Shown: piece after piece, positions 1 to 6,992 of the stretch
How the letters are laid out: each line of letters starts with the position of its first letter
Position numbering within the stretch: position 1 is the stretch's first letter
NCBI GenBank assembly: GCA_944391815.1
Contig: CALXUV010000057.1
Coordinates: 1-32,252 of the forward strand
Direction: 5' to 3'
Origin: an uncultured Clostridia bacterium
GTDB lineage: Bacteria > Bacillota > Clostridia > Oscillospirales > CAG-272
DNA length: 32,252 nucleotides
The notes under the pieces: generated by a model
What the model was told of the DNA's origin: nothing
What the model saw: only the letters and a program-made list of their open reading frames with translations
The model's database searches: none
Translations under genes and position numbers: made by a program

Positions 1-599
1 GATTTGAATCTTATTTTGCTGTTCCGTCAGGAGAAACTACTGCAAGAAACGGTAAATGGAGAAAAGGTCCGGGAATGAGCCTGATAAAAGCGATAAGCAG
101 TGAGACAAAAGGGAAGATAATAATTGCCGAAGATCTCGGGGAGATAACCGAAAACGTGAAAAAGCTTGTGTCGGAGAGCGGTTACCCGGGAATGAGGGTG
201 CTTCAGTTTGCATTTCTCGGTGACGATAATTCTCCTCATCTTCCGCATAACTACGAAAATAACTGCGTGGCTTATACCGGAACACACGATAATAATACTT
301 TGCTCGGTTACGTTTGGGAATGCGATGAAAAGACAAGAAGAAAACTTTTCGCTTACTGCGGATATTCAGGCGGAGACTGGGATCACTGTTATGATTCAAT
401 AATGAGGACCATGATCGGAAGCCACGCCGGACTTGTGATTTTTCCGGTTCAGGATCTGCTTTTTTACGGAAGCGATACAAGGTTCAATACCCCCGGAAAA
501 AGCGACGGAAACTGGAGCTACCGTCTGACAAGAGAACAACTGAAAAATATCGATCGGGTGAAATTCAGAGAGTGGAACAGAATGTACGGAAGAATATAA
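1..599 (+). CDS. malQ: 4-alpha-glucanotransferase (amylomaltase), 3' part only
   Basis: C-terminal part of a GH77 4-alpha-glucanotransferase, which moves maltooligosaccharide segments between alpha-1,4-glucans in cytoplasmic maltodextrin or glycogen metabolism. The frame is open from base 3, so the gene begins upstream of the window. The first visible residues (FESYFAVP, then GKWRKGPGM) are typical of the family and continue without a break into the segment starting at the Met at 75. The acid/base Glu of the EDLG motif and the transition-state Asp of THDNNT are present. The nucleophile Asp lies in the missing part. The end matches the usual GH77 C-terminus (NWSYRL, then a helix). A bidirectional terminator follows at 743-786. 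The identification is secure; only the length is unknown. Confidence 0.93.
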   Translation, partial: FESYFAVPSGETTARNGKWRKGPGMSLIKAISSETKGKIIIAEDLGEITENVKKLVSESGYPGMRVLQFAFLGDDNSPHLPHNYENNCVAYTGTHDNNTLLGYVWECDEKTRRKLFAYCGYSGGDWDHCYDSIMRTMIGSHAGLVIFPVQDLLFYGSDTRFNTPGKSDGNWSYRLTREQLKNIDRVKFREWNRMYGRI

Positions 600-742
600 A
601 TTTTTGTAATCTTTTTTCTCCAATCATGTTGATATTTTGGTTTGCCGGGTGCTGATGTAAATCTGTATTTAACATAAATAAAACTATAATTATCAGTGCT
701 GTCCTGACCGTTTTTGAAAGTCGGGGCAATAAAGAAAAAACA

Positions 743-786
743 GAGCCGTAAAAGGTACTTAAAGCGTCCTTTTGCGGCTCATTTTT
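743..786. terminator. Bidirectional rho-independent terminator between malQ and the 816-1364 gene
   Basis: GAGCCG at 743-748 pairs with CGGCTC at 775-780. The stem extends inward through AAAAGG/CCTTTT with one mismatch. A T-run follows on the plus strand (782-786), and an A-run at 732-740 gives a T-run on the minus strand. It sits between convergent genes and should end both transcripts. Confidence 0.8.
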
Positions 787-815
787 GTTACAGTCTTTTG
801 AACATGGAATGATTT

Positions 816-1364
816 TCAAACACTTCCGAAACCTCTTAATACAAAAAGTTTTGTCTCTGAATCAGTGTTTCTTGCCGTGATGAACGCTTTTTCCGGAGAA
901 CAGGCTTTTTGGGCGAGCATATAAAAAAATCTGACGATGAAAAAAACCGCAGATTTTCCGTCAATGTAGCCTGCGGGTGCGATGTAAAGGTTGTTTTCTG
1001 AGAAAATACTTGCAGTTTTTTCATTGCCGGTAGTGCAGCCGGAACTGATGACGGTTTTGTTTTCAAGCCGGATTATTTTCGAAATTATTTCCGGAGTGAA
1101 ATTTCCGCGCGGTTCTCCTTCAGAGTAAATTTCGGGGCTAAGCTGAGGCATTACAAAATTGCCGTTATCGCCGTGACAGCATATAATCAGGTATTTGTAT
1201 CTGAAATCATCTGATTTGTCCGCAAGCAACGAAATAAAGTCATCCGGTCTGCCAATATATCTGACAACTGTAATGAACCCGAAATATTCGAGAGCCTGGC
1301 GAAGTACTTCGGATTCGTTACCTGTTTCGTTTAAAACAGCAATCATTACATTTTTTTCTCTCAT
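816..1364 (-). CDS. Hypothetical protein with a caspase-like (clan CD) His/Cys dyad signature
   Basis: 182-residue protein that I cannot assign to a named family. It is a real gene: AGGAGG lies just upstream of the ATG at 1364, and the frame ends at a bidirectional terminator. There is no signal peptide or clear membrane helix, so it is probably cytoplasmic. Two hydrophobic strands each run into a candidate catalytic residue: KYLIICCHGDNG with His64, and KTVISSGCTTG with Cys110. This spacing and the strand-HG...strand-xGC layout are those of clan CD cysteine peptidases (caspase, gingipain, CHAT). A further segment (YIAPAGYIDG, 127-136) resembles the strand after the catalytic Cys in that fold. 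It appears monocistronic. Alternatives are a non-catalytic relative or another Rossmann-like enzyme. Coding call confident; function inferred only from motifs. Confidence 0.8.
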   Translation of the reverse strand: MREKNVMIAVLNETGNESEVLRQALEYFGFITVVRYIGRPDDFISLLADKSDDFRYKYLIICCHGDNGNFVMPQLSPEIYSEGEPRGNFTPEIISKIIRLENKTVISSGCTTGNEKTASIFSENNLYIAPAGYIDGKSAVFFIVRFFYMLAQKACSPEKAFITARNTDSETKLFVLRGFGSV

Positions 1365-1540
1365 TACAGCTCCTCCTACCGCATAAGGCGGATAATAATT
1401 AAGGTGTTGACCGAACGGTACTTTGTGAGTATTAAAATTGTTAGTTTTCAGAAAAAGTGTTGAAAAACTTTGTATTCCGGTGCAACCGGATAAACGTACT
1501 CATTTTTTTAACCGTAATAAATATGTTTTCAGAAAACAAC

Positions 1541-1567
1541 AAAAAACTCCGGACCTCGGTCCGAAGT
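1541..1567 (-). terminator. Rho-independent terminator of the tRNA-Val transcript
   Basis: A 10-bp stem with one G-T wobble (ACTTCGGACC / GGTCCGGAGT, minus strand) and a 2-nt loop is followed by six T residues on the minus strand (A-run at 1541-1546). It begins right after the CCA end of the tRNA. Confidence 0.85.
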
Positions 1568-1568
1568 C

Positions 1569-1645
1569 TGGTGGAGACAGAGGGGCTCGAACCCACGACC
1601 TCTCGCATGTGAAGCGAACGCTCTGACCAGCTGAGCTATGTCTCC
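1569..1645 (-). tRNA. tRNA-Val (anticodon CAC)
   Basis: A complete 77-nt cloverleaf on the minus strand with encoded CCA. The acceptor stem GGAGACA pairs with TGTCTCC; the D-arm GCTC/GAGC is present. The anticodon arm has loop TTCACAT, giving anticodon CAC, which reads GUG valine codons. The T-arm contains GGTTCGAGCC. It lies 155 bp downstream of tmRNA on the same strand and is followed by a strong terminator. I see no convincing promoter of its own, so co-transcription with tmRNA and processing is possible. Confidence 0.95.
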
Positions 1646-1800
1646 GTATTTAATTTTGTGTCGAAAACCAAGTTGAATTCCGAGTGCATCAGATGCCGAC
1701 TACTTAAAAACTGTAATCCGATACGGCAAAACTAATGCATAGGTGAGAAAAGAAAAAATCTGCACCGGATTTACAGATATCCGGATGACCGATTTTAAGT

Positions 1801-2194
1801 TGGTGGAGACGACGGGAGTCGAACCCGTGTCCGAAAACCTCTTGACATAACTTTCTCCGCAGGCAGTCAGTCATTTAAAATTCCCTATCAAAAACGCAGA
1901 CAGACATGCTTTTTATCAGGTATCCGTTTTGTTCCTGACCGGTTCAACAGAAAACCGCCGATGCAGGTTCATCGCTGACATGACGCTCCGGTCGGATCCG
2001 CGATATTATCCGAGGGAACGGGCGGCATCAGAAGCCGCGGCACTGCCGGTAAATCTTCCCGAAGGAAAATTTACTCAGGCAGCCATAGCAACTGTATCGT
2101 TGTCGTTTATTTTTTAAGTTGAGCCTTTAACGAGATTACTCAGCTCGCTGCGCTTATCATGCCTCAAAATCCCCGTCGAAACCTTTACGTCCCC
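1801..2194 (-). ncRNA. ssrA: Transfer-messenger RNA (tmRNA)
   Basis: tmRNA rescues stalled ribosomes by acting first as an alanyl-tRNA and then as a short mRNA for a degradation tag, together with SmpB. The 5' end (GGGGACG, then GGTTTCGACGGGG) and the 3' end (ACGGGTTCGACTCCCGT, then CGTCTCCACCA) form the tRNA-like domain. The 7-bp acceptor stem has one G-U pair and CCA is encoded. The tag frame reads NDNDTVAMAA and then TGA (2107 down to 2075). The codon before it is ATA, so the first tag residue is uncertain. The tag ends AMAA instead of the common ALAA. The 394-nt length is normal for a one-piece tmRNA. A near-consensus promoter lies at 2219-2247. Confidence 0.95.
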
Positions 2195-2218
2195 ATAAAA
2201 GCTCTCAAGAGCGTTAAC

Positions 2219-2247
2219 ATTATACTACAAAAACAGAAATTTGTCAA
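2219..2247 (-). promoter_or_regulatory. Sigma-A-type promoter of ssrA
   Basis: On the minus strand TTGACA (2242-2247) is separated by 17 nt from TATAAT (2219-2224), both perfect consensus hexamers. The tmRNA 5' end lies about 24 nt downstream of the -10 box, leaving room for a short leader that would be processed. Confidence 0.9.
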
Positions 2248-2343
2248 GAGTAAAAACCAAAATAGGCAGAGATTGTCAAAGAATTTTAAGGGGATTTGTC
2301 AAGAGTAAAAACGAAAATAATGCAGAGTCTGTTGCAGAATTTT
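2240..2343. repeat. Imperfect tandem duplication of about 48 bp overlapping the ssrA -35 region
   Basis: Copy 1 (2240-2287) and copy 2 (2295-2343) both begin TTTGTCAAGAGTAAAAAC, run through a GCAGAG segment, and end GAATTTT, with a few substitutions and small gaps. Copy 1 carries the ssrA -35 box. Copy 2 repeats the TTGACA hexamer in the same orientation without a good -10 box. Confidence 0.75.
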
Positions 2344-2353
2344 GAAATATGGA

Positions 2354-3058
2354 TTATGCCTCGATCCAGTCGGCGATTTCTTTTGGATCGTCAAGACTGT
2401 GGGGGTGATGACCGATTCCGGGTTTGATTATAAATTTTATGGGAGCGCCGGCGAGCATATAATCGGCGTACAGCAGCTTACCGTTTTCGTTAAGCGGAAC
2501 TACCTCGTCGGCGTCACCCGCAACAAGGATTACCGGAATTTTATGTTTTATCAGCACCGACATGTTGTTTATCGGATTCTGAGGAAAATTTTTTACGCCT
2601 TCCCCGATTCCGTACAGTTTTCGGCAGATTTCCCAGTCGCTGCGGCTTCCGATTCCCCGGAACAGACCTCCCGGCCAGCTGAATACATCAAGCACAGGTG
2701 CGTCAAGATACAGTTTTGCAACTTTTCCGGGATAAGCGGCGGCGTAGTTGACTGCATAAAGCCCGCCTCGGCTGAACCCGAAAATCACGGCTTTACGGCT
2801 AAGTCCGAAGTTGTCCTCGATGTACGTCTGAAAATCATGCATTTTTTCAATTGCCGACGGGCAACCGAAAAGATCGCTTATGCGGTAGTAAACTAAATGC
2901 CAGCCCCGGCGCAGAAGTTCTCGGTCTACAGAGTCAAAGGCTCCCGGAAACTCGGCGCGCCAGATGTAAGGTTTGTTATTTTTTGCGCCTTGCGGAAAGA
3001 TAACTGCACCTTCGTGGCCGTCAAGCATAAAATGATTTTGCTTAAATTCATCGTACAT
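2354..3058 (-). CDS. Alpha/beta hydrolase (esterase/dienelactone hydrolase type)
   Basis: 234-residue cytoplasmic serine hydrolase of the alpha/beta fold. The nucleophile elbow GFSRGG carries Ser96. GDADEVVP (181-188) supplies the acid, and GIGHHPH (214-220) supplies the catalytic His near the C-terminus, so the triad order is canonical. The substrate cannot be read from the sequence; carbohydrate-ester cleavage is plausible because the upstream neighbour on the same strand is a GDSL esterase. I start at the ATG at 3058, preceded by GGGTGA. A longer frame beginning with TTG at 3121 has no ribosome binding site and adds residues unlike the fold. No clear terminator follows; the tmRNA promoter lies about 110 bp beyond the stop. 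Confidence 0.82.
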   Translation of the reverse strand: MYDEFKQNHFMLDGHEGAVIFPQGAKNNKPYIWRAEFPGAFDSVDRELLRRGWHLVYYRISDLFGCPSAIEKMHDFQTYIEDNFGLSRKAVIFGFSRGGLYAVNYAAAYPGKVAKLYLDAPVLDVFSWPGGLFRGIGSRSDWEICRKLYGIGEGVKNFPQNPINNMSVLIKHKIPVILVAGDADEVVPLNENGKLLYADYMLAGAPIKFIIKPGIGHHPHSLDDPKEIADWIEA

Positions 3059-3214
3059 AACTTCACCCGTAACCGAAAATATTTGTTTATCGGATCTCAG
3101 ACAGCTGTTCAACAAAACCAAAATAAGCCGGTTGATTTACAAACCAAGTTGAGAGGTTAATTTTTTGAACAGACCTAATTCAAGCTGCTGACCGTTTTAA
3201 CCCGAAATAGGGAA

Positions 3215-3838
3215 TCAGCATTTCAGAAATCCGAGAATTTCGTCTGCAAGCAGTACCGAACCGATTGCTCCCGGGTGAACTCTGTCCCAGGAAACTGACT
3301 GTCCCGGTCTGCTTTCCATAAATTTGTCAAACCTTGCCTGTGTATCGATTACCGGCAGACCGTGCAGTGCGGCAAGCTCTTTCAGAATATTAATGTATCT
3401 GTCAGTCATAATCCTCATTTCGTCCGATTTGTTGCTTTCCATGTAATAAGGAGTCATCAGAACGAACTCAGAATAATTTTTTGATTTTTCTATGATTTTT
3501 TCAAGATTTTTCCTGTAATCATCTTCCGTCAGCCAGCGTGATTTTTCTTCCAGATAGTCAAAATGACGCCAAACATCATTTATACCGATCATGCAGAAAA
3601 CAATATCCGGTTTATGAGCGGTTACGTCCTCATCCCACCTTGCCAGAAGATCAGAGGATTTGTTTCCGCTGATTCCGGAATTGATAACGAAAATTTCCAT
3701 TTCCGGGTAAAATGCTGTCAGTGAGTTTTTGACGATTCTTACATAACCGTTCCCGATCATGTCCTGTGTCGATCTCTTGTCTGCATCGGTGGTTGAATCA
3801 CCGGCAAAAACTATTTTGCATCCGTTTTTCAGTTTCAT
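3215..3838 (-). CDS. SGNH/GDSL hydrolase (rhamnogalacturonan acetylesterase-like)
   Basis: 207-residue lipase/esterase of the SGNH family. All blocks are visible: FAGDSTTD with nucleophile Ser15, the block II Gly58 in NSGISGN, block III GINDVW with Asn87, and block V DRVHP with Asp185 and His188. No signal peptide is seen, so it should act inside the cell on imported short esters such as acetylated sugars. An excellent ribosome binding site (AAGGAGG) precedes the ATG at 3838. It lies 156 bp upstream of the alpha/beta hydrolase on the same strand; the two may form a small deacetylation unit, though the gap leaves co-transcription open. The family call is firm and the substrate is not. Confidence 0.87.
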   Translation of the reverse strand: MKLKNGCKIVFAGDSTTDADKRSTQDMIGNGYVRIVKNSLTAFYPEMEIFVINSGISGNKSSDLLARWDEDVTAHKPDIVFCMIGINDVWRHFDYLEEKSRWLTEDDYRKNLEKIIEKSKNYSEFVLMTPYYMESNKSDEMRIMTDRYINILKELAALHGLPVIDTQARFDKFMESRPGQSVSWDRVHPGAIGSVLLADEILGFLKC

Positions 3839-4003
3839 GAATTTTCCTCCTTAGATTTGAATCGGGTTTGATTTTCTTCTTGTTGTTTTTATCGTTTTAA
3901 TTTGTCAGAAATTTCATTTGCAAGTGTTTTCGATTGAAACGATTGGCAGTAAACTTTAAGTTGATTCCGGAACTGTTGTCACTTGAAGCGTTGAGAAATA
4001 AAT

Positions 4004-4037
4004 AAGCCCGCTGCGGTTTGTCCCGCAGCGGGCTTTT
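4004..4037. terminator. Strong GC-rich terminator after the DUF4430-like gene
   Basis: AGCCCGCTGCGG pairs perfectly with CCGCAGCGGGCT around a 6-nt loop. It follows the stop of the minus-strand lipoprotein gene by about 15 bp. The T-rich stretch beyond the stem on the minus strand (TTATTTATTT) is moderate; on the plus strand four T residues follow. Confidence 0.8.
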
Positions 4038-4052
4038 GTGCCTCACATCAGC

Positions 4053-4454
4053 TCAGCTTGCGGGAGAAACATAAATCTCGCATTTGAGAGTATATTCTCC
4101 GCCGTCTGTGATATCTGTGGCAAATATGCCGGTTTCAGCATAAGTGTCACCGATATAGAACGCCCAGTAAGCCATCTGCTTGTCGTTTGAAAGCGAAGAA
4201 AGATCATCTCCGTAAACGGTGGTTACAAAACCGTCTTCAGAGTAAGGAATGATTTCTTCGTCAACCAGAGCGTCGCCGAGTTTGGTCTTTTCAGTTTTTA
4301 TTGTTTCAGTTCTTGTCTGACCGTCGGCTGATATCACGTTCAGCGTGAATTCTTTCGTGTCCGCCGAAGAGCATGCCGCCTGCATTGTCAGAGCTACTGT
4401 AACAACAATGAGAAGCAGGAGGCGCAGTATTTTTCTGCCGCTTGTTCTCGTCAT
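4053..4454 (-). CDS. DUF4430-like secreted lipoprotein
   Basis: 133-residue exported protein. The N-terminus has a basic stretch (RTSGRKILR), a hydrophobic core (LLLLIVVTVAL) and then QAAC, a probable though imperfect lipobox because Gln sits at -3. The mature part has the features of the DUF4430/transcobalamin C-terminal-like beta-grasp fold: a TKLGDAL helix start, a YWAFYIGDTYAETGIFATDI segment and a closing DGGEYTLKCEIY strand. The family is often found in cell-surface or substrate-binding proteins of Firmicutes, sometimes near cobalamin uptake genes; none is visible here. It has its own promoter (4513-4541) and terminator. The ribosome binding site (GGAAAGGA) sits rather far from the ATG at 4454. 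Confidence 0.8.
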   Translation of the reverse strand: MTRTSGRKILRLLLLIVVTVALTMQAACSSADTKEFTLNVISADGQTRTETIKTEKTKLGDALVDEEIIPYSEDGFVTTVYGDDLSSLSNDKQMAYWAFYIGDTYAETGIFATDITDGGEYTLKCEIYVSPAS

Positions 4455-4512
4455 TGCTATGACATACTTCCTTTCCGAATGCTATTTGATTTTGCCTGCA
4501 TATACGGGCAGT

Positions 4513-4541
4513 ATTTTACAACTCATTTACAAAAAAGTCAA
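4513..4541 (-). promoter_or_regulatory. Promoter of the DUF4430-like gene
   Basis: Minus strand TTGACT (4536-4541), a 17-nt spacer and TAAAAT (4513-4518), about 60 bp upstream of the start codon, in a very A/T-rich stretch. Confidence 0.7.
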
Positions 4542-4578
4542 TACTTTTCGCAAAAAAATAAAAAAATAATTTTTTCGG

Positions 4579-4607
4579 TTGACTTTGGTAAAACAATGTA
4601 GTATAAT
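4579..4607 (+). promoter_or_regulatory. Promoter of the small membrane protein gene
   Basis: TTGACT (4579-4584), a 17-nt spacer and a perfect TATAAT (4602-4607). Transcription would begin near 4614, which rules out any start codon upstream of that point for the following gene. Confidence 0.85.
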
Positions 4608-4644
4608 ATGTCCAAACTTGATTGTATGGGTTAAGGAGGGTAAC

Positions 4645-4893
4645 ATGTCAAAAAGCAGAAAAATAACCAAAGCATATGAGGCGCTTCCGAAACTTCTGAA
4701 AATAGTGCTGCAGATATTTTTCGGAGTAATAATCGGCGGTGTTTACAGAATTATCCGTTTTCTCGAGACAGGAAACATTATCAGCCTTGTAGTAGGAATA
4801 CTTGTTCTGGTAACCGTTATCGGTAATGTTATCATCTGGATAGTTGACCTGATAACCGAGATACTGTTCGACAGGATAATATTCTTTGCGTAA
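4645..4893 (+). CDS. Small membrane protein of unknown function
   Basis: 82-residue protein with a short basic N-terminus (MSKSRKITK) and two hydrophobic helices, roughly residues 17-36 and 48-70, rich in Ile, Val and Gly. The start is fixed by AAGGAGGG at 4633-4640 and by the promoter at 4579-4607. The frame stays open further upstream, but a start there would lie in the -35 box. A hairpin terminator at 4917-4968 follows, so the gene is monocistronic and independently expressed. No family recognised. The compact two-helix form would fit an inner-membrane accessory or stress protein, but nothing in the sequence shows a function. Confidence 0.78.
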   Translation: MSKSRKITKAYEALPKLLKIVLQIFFGVIIGGVYRIIRFLETGNIISLVVGILVLVTVIGNVIIWIVDLITEILFDRIIFFA

Positions 4894-4916
4894 TCGGTAA
4901 AATCTGAACAAAACTT

Positions 4917-4968
4917 CGGACAACGTATTTTGCGGATCGGATCTGCAGAATTATGTTGTCCGCTTTTT
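4917..4968 (+). terminator. Terminator after the small membrane protein gene
   Basis: CGGACAAC pairs with GTTGTCCG. An inner ATTTTGC/GCAGAAT stem extends the hairpin. A run of five T residues follows. Confidence 0.8.
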
Positions 4969-4975
4969 GTTAATA

Positions 4976-5003
4976 TTAACATTTGGTTCATAAAAAATAT
5001 AAT
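4976..5003 (+). promoter_or_regulatory. Candidate promoter of the carboxyltransferase/sodium pump cluster
   Basis: TTAACA (4976-4981), a 16-nt spacer and TATAAT (4998-5003). This would give a leader of about 150 nt before the first gene at 5165. The -35 box and spacer are not ideal and the region is A/T-rich, so this is a tentative call. Confidence 0.4.
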
Positions 5004-5164
5004 TTTAACGATTGAGGAAGGCGGATAATAAATGTATACTAAACTTAAAATGGGATAAAATGTATTTTTTGTGCAGTACAAAGTTTAAAAACTATGAATA
5101 TTGACATAAAACTGCAGGTTGTCACCGTTTGAAAATGGCAAATCAATTGAATGGAGGATATAAA

Positions 5165-6574
5165 ATGGAAGGTAAAAAGCGTAAGTCCGCCGCATCGCTG
5201 AAAAGCGAAATGCCGGTGGAAAGCACGGCAATGAGTTTGCTTGACGGTATATTCGACAAGGGAACTTTCTGTCAGCTCGGAGCTTATGTTAAAAAGGTTT
5301 CCACAAAGGCTGATACCGGAGAGAAGGCAAGTGACTTTGAAGGAGTAATTACCGGTTACGGAGCCGTGGACGGAAGACTCGTTTTCGCATACGTTCAGGA
5401 CGGATCGAGAATGAAAGGTGCTTTCGGAGAATACGGAGCAAAGAAAATATGCATGCTTTACGAGACGGCAGTCAAGGCAGGCGCGCCGGTCGTTGCCGTT
5501 TTCGACAGTTGCGGAGCAAAGGTCGAAGAAGGAGCATCGGCTCTTGCGGCGTATGCAAAAGTAATGAATAAAACAGCTTCTGCCGGCGGTTATATTCCGC
5601 AGATAGCTGTTGTAAGCGGAGTATGCGCAGGAAGCATGGCTGCGGTGGCGCAGATGTGTGATGTCGTTATAGCGTCAGACAAATCCGAACTCTATGTTTC
5701 ATCTCCTTTTGTAACCAAGGCCAATACAACTCCTCTGGCTCTCGCCGGAAAGGGAGAGATCGACGTTGTTTGCGGTGAAGCGGAACTTGCGGGAAAAGTA
5801 AGGGAGGTCCTTGTTTATCTTCCTTCTAACTCCGAGGCTCCGGCAATGGCTGAAAATGATGACGACCTCAACAGACTTACTCCCGAAACCGAAGAACTTG
5901 TGAAGTCGGGAGATATGTACGGAGTAATCAAATCGGTAGCGGACAACGGTAAATACACGGAACTCTCTGCCGGTTACGCTCCTGAAATGATAACGGCATT
6001 GACAACAATCGGCGGTTATGGCTGCGGAATTGTGGCAAGTAACCCGAAGATCAAAAACGGAGCCATAACTCCGGATGCCGCAAAGAAAGCTGCCGGACTG
6101 ATAAATCTCTGCGGTGATTACGGCATGCCTGTCGTAACACTTGTTGATTCAGTTGGAGCAGAAGCAAGTGCAGAAAACGAAAGCTCCTGCTATGCAAGTG
6201 CAGTGGCAGGTCTTGCTTACGCATATGCGCAGGCACCTACCGCCATGGTAACGGCTGTTCTCGGAAAGGCGTACGGACTTGCAGGAACTGTAATGGGAAC
6301 CAGAAGCGTCGGTGCAGATGTAGTGTATGCAACTGAAAGCTCTGAGATAAGCACAATGGCACCCGAAGCTGCAGTAACGTTCCTCTACGGAAAGGAAATC
6401 GCAGATTCGGAGGCTCCCGAAAAAGCACGGAAAGAAAAGCTTGACGAGTGGAAGAGCGAGCACTGTGATCCCGCGGAAGCGGCAAGAATAGGCGAGGTCG
6501 ACGACATAGTCGGTTTTGAGGAACTGCGTCAGAGAATTTGTGCGGCAATAGAGATGATGAACGCAAATATCTGA
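5165..6574 (+). CDS. Divergent 12S/MmdA-type biotin-dependent carboxyltransferase
   Basis: 469-residue protein of the crotonase-fold carboxyl transferase family (propionyl-CoA carboxylase beta, methylmalonyl-CoA decarboxylase alpha, transcarboxylase 12S). Two halves are visible: an N-half with VITGYGAVDGRLVFAY, GAFGEYGAKKI and IPQIAVVSGVCAGS, and a C-half with MPVVTLVDS, GKAYGLAG and VGADVVYA followed by SSEISTMAPEAA. Several signature motifs are altered: DSGGARIQE becomes DSCGAKVEE, GPCAGG becomes GVCAGS, and DVPGF becomes DSVGA. It is about 40 residues shorter than typical MmdA. The ATG at 5165 is chosen for GGAGG at 5153; an in-frame TTG at 5129 lacks a site. It is first of five closely spaced genes. 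It probably moves carboxyl between biotin and an acyl-CoA, but substrate and activity are uncertain. Confidence 0.85.
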   Translation: MEGKKRKSAASLKSEMPVESTAMSLLDGIFDKGTFCQLGAYVKKVSTKADTGEKASDFEGVITGYGAVDGRLVFAYVQDGSRMKGAFGEYGAKKICMLYETAVKAGAPVVAVFDSCGAKVEEGASALAAYAKVMNKTASAGGYIPQIAVVSGVCAGSMAAVAQMCDVVIASDKSELYVSSPFVTKANTTPLALAGKGEIDVVCGEAELAGKVREVLVYLPSNSEAPAMAENDDDLNRLTPETEELVKSGDMYGVIKSVADNGKYTELSAGYAPEMITALTTIGGYGCGIVASNPKIKNGAITPDAAKKAAGLINLCGDYGMPVVTLVDSVGAEASAENESSCYASAVAGLAYAYAQAPTAMVTAVLGKAYGLAGTVMGTRSVGADVVYATESSEISTMAPEAAVTFLYGKEIADSEAPEKARKEKLDEWKSEHCDPAEAARIGEVDDIVGFEELRQRICAAIEMMNANI

Positions 6575-6597
6575 AACGGCAGGGAAAGGAATAGAAT

Positions 6598-6975
6598 ATG
6601 AATTCGATTATTTATCTTGCTGAAACAACCAAATTCGTCGATGAGTACGGAGACGATATTATCGGCAGATTTCTCGGTCACGGACTGCAGACCGCAGCGC
6701 TTGGTATGATCACCGTTTTTGTGGTTCTTAGTATAATCTGGGGTTGTCTTGAACTTTTCAGAGTTGTTCTTTACCGCAGTGAAGATAAGGGCAGCACCGA
6801 AAAGACAGTGTCTGAGCCCGCTGCGCCGGTAATTCCCGAAGCTACAGAAGAAGTCTCGGAAGACGACGGAGAAATCGTTGCGGCGATTGTAGCCGCAGTG
6901 ACCGCAATGCGCAGTGAAGAGGGTACAGCTTCACCGTCTGCATTCAGAGTAGTATCATTCAGAAAAAGAAGATAA
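6598..6975 (+). CDS. oadG: OadG-like delta/gamma membrane subunit of a biotin-dependent decarboxylase
   Basis: 125-residue membrane-anchored small subunit. One transmembrane helix (about residues 30-55, GMITVFVVLSIIWGCLELFR) is followed by an acidic linker. A C-terminal helix then ends in a basic tail (DDGEIVAAIVAAVTAMR, then RVVSFRKRR). The GMxxVFxxL start of the helix and the EIVAAIxAAV segment are family hallmarks. This subunit ties the carboxyltransferase and the biotin carrier to the membrane pump OadB. It begins 23 bp after the carboxyltransferase stop with a GGAAAGGA site before the ATG at 6598, and ends 17 bp before the biotin carrier gene. The assignment rests on weakly conserved sequence plus very strong context. 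Confidence 0.85.
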   Translation: MNSIIYLAETTKFVDEYGDDIIGRFLGHGLQTAALGMITVFVVLSIIWGCLELFRVVLYRSEDKGSTEKTVSEPAAPVIPEATEEVSEDDGEIVAAIVAAVTAMRSEEGTASPSAFRVVSFRKRR

Positions 6976-6992
6976 GGAAAAGGAGTAGAATT

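Noticed and set aside
1745..1800. Possible terminator directly after tmRNA (CCGGAT/ATCCGG with a later T-run, minus strand)
   Set aside because: The 6-bp stem is separated from the T-run by several bases; too weak to list, and read-through to the tRNA terminator is possible.
3059..3121. Longer N-terminus of the alpha/beta hydrolase from a TTG at 3121
   Set aside because: No ribosome binding site and an unlikely leader; ATG at 3058 with GGGTGA is better.
3929..3946. Direct repeat CAATCG-TTT-CAATCG (minus strand) upstream of the GDSL gene, considered as a CRE or LacI-type operator
   Set aside because: It does not fit the CRE consensus and is not a palindrome; a 6-bp direct repeat in A/T-rich DNA is weak evidence.
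5032..5058. Tiny reading frame (8 codons) in the leader of the carboxyltransferase cluster
   Set aside because: Too short and without distinguishing composition; a leader peptide cannot be supported.
5129..5164. Upstream TTG start of the 12S-like carboxyltransferase
   Set aside because: The GGAGG at 5153 lies inside the extension and is correctly spaced for the ATG at 5165.
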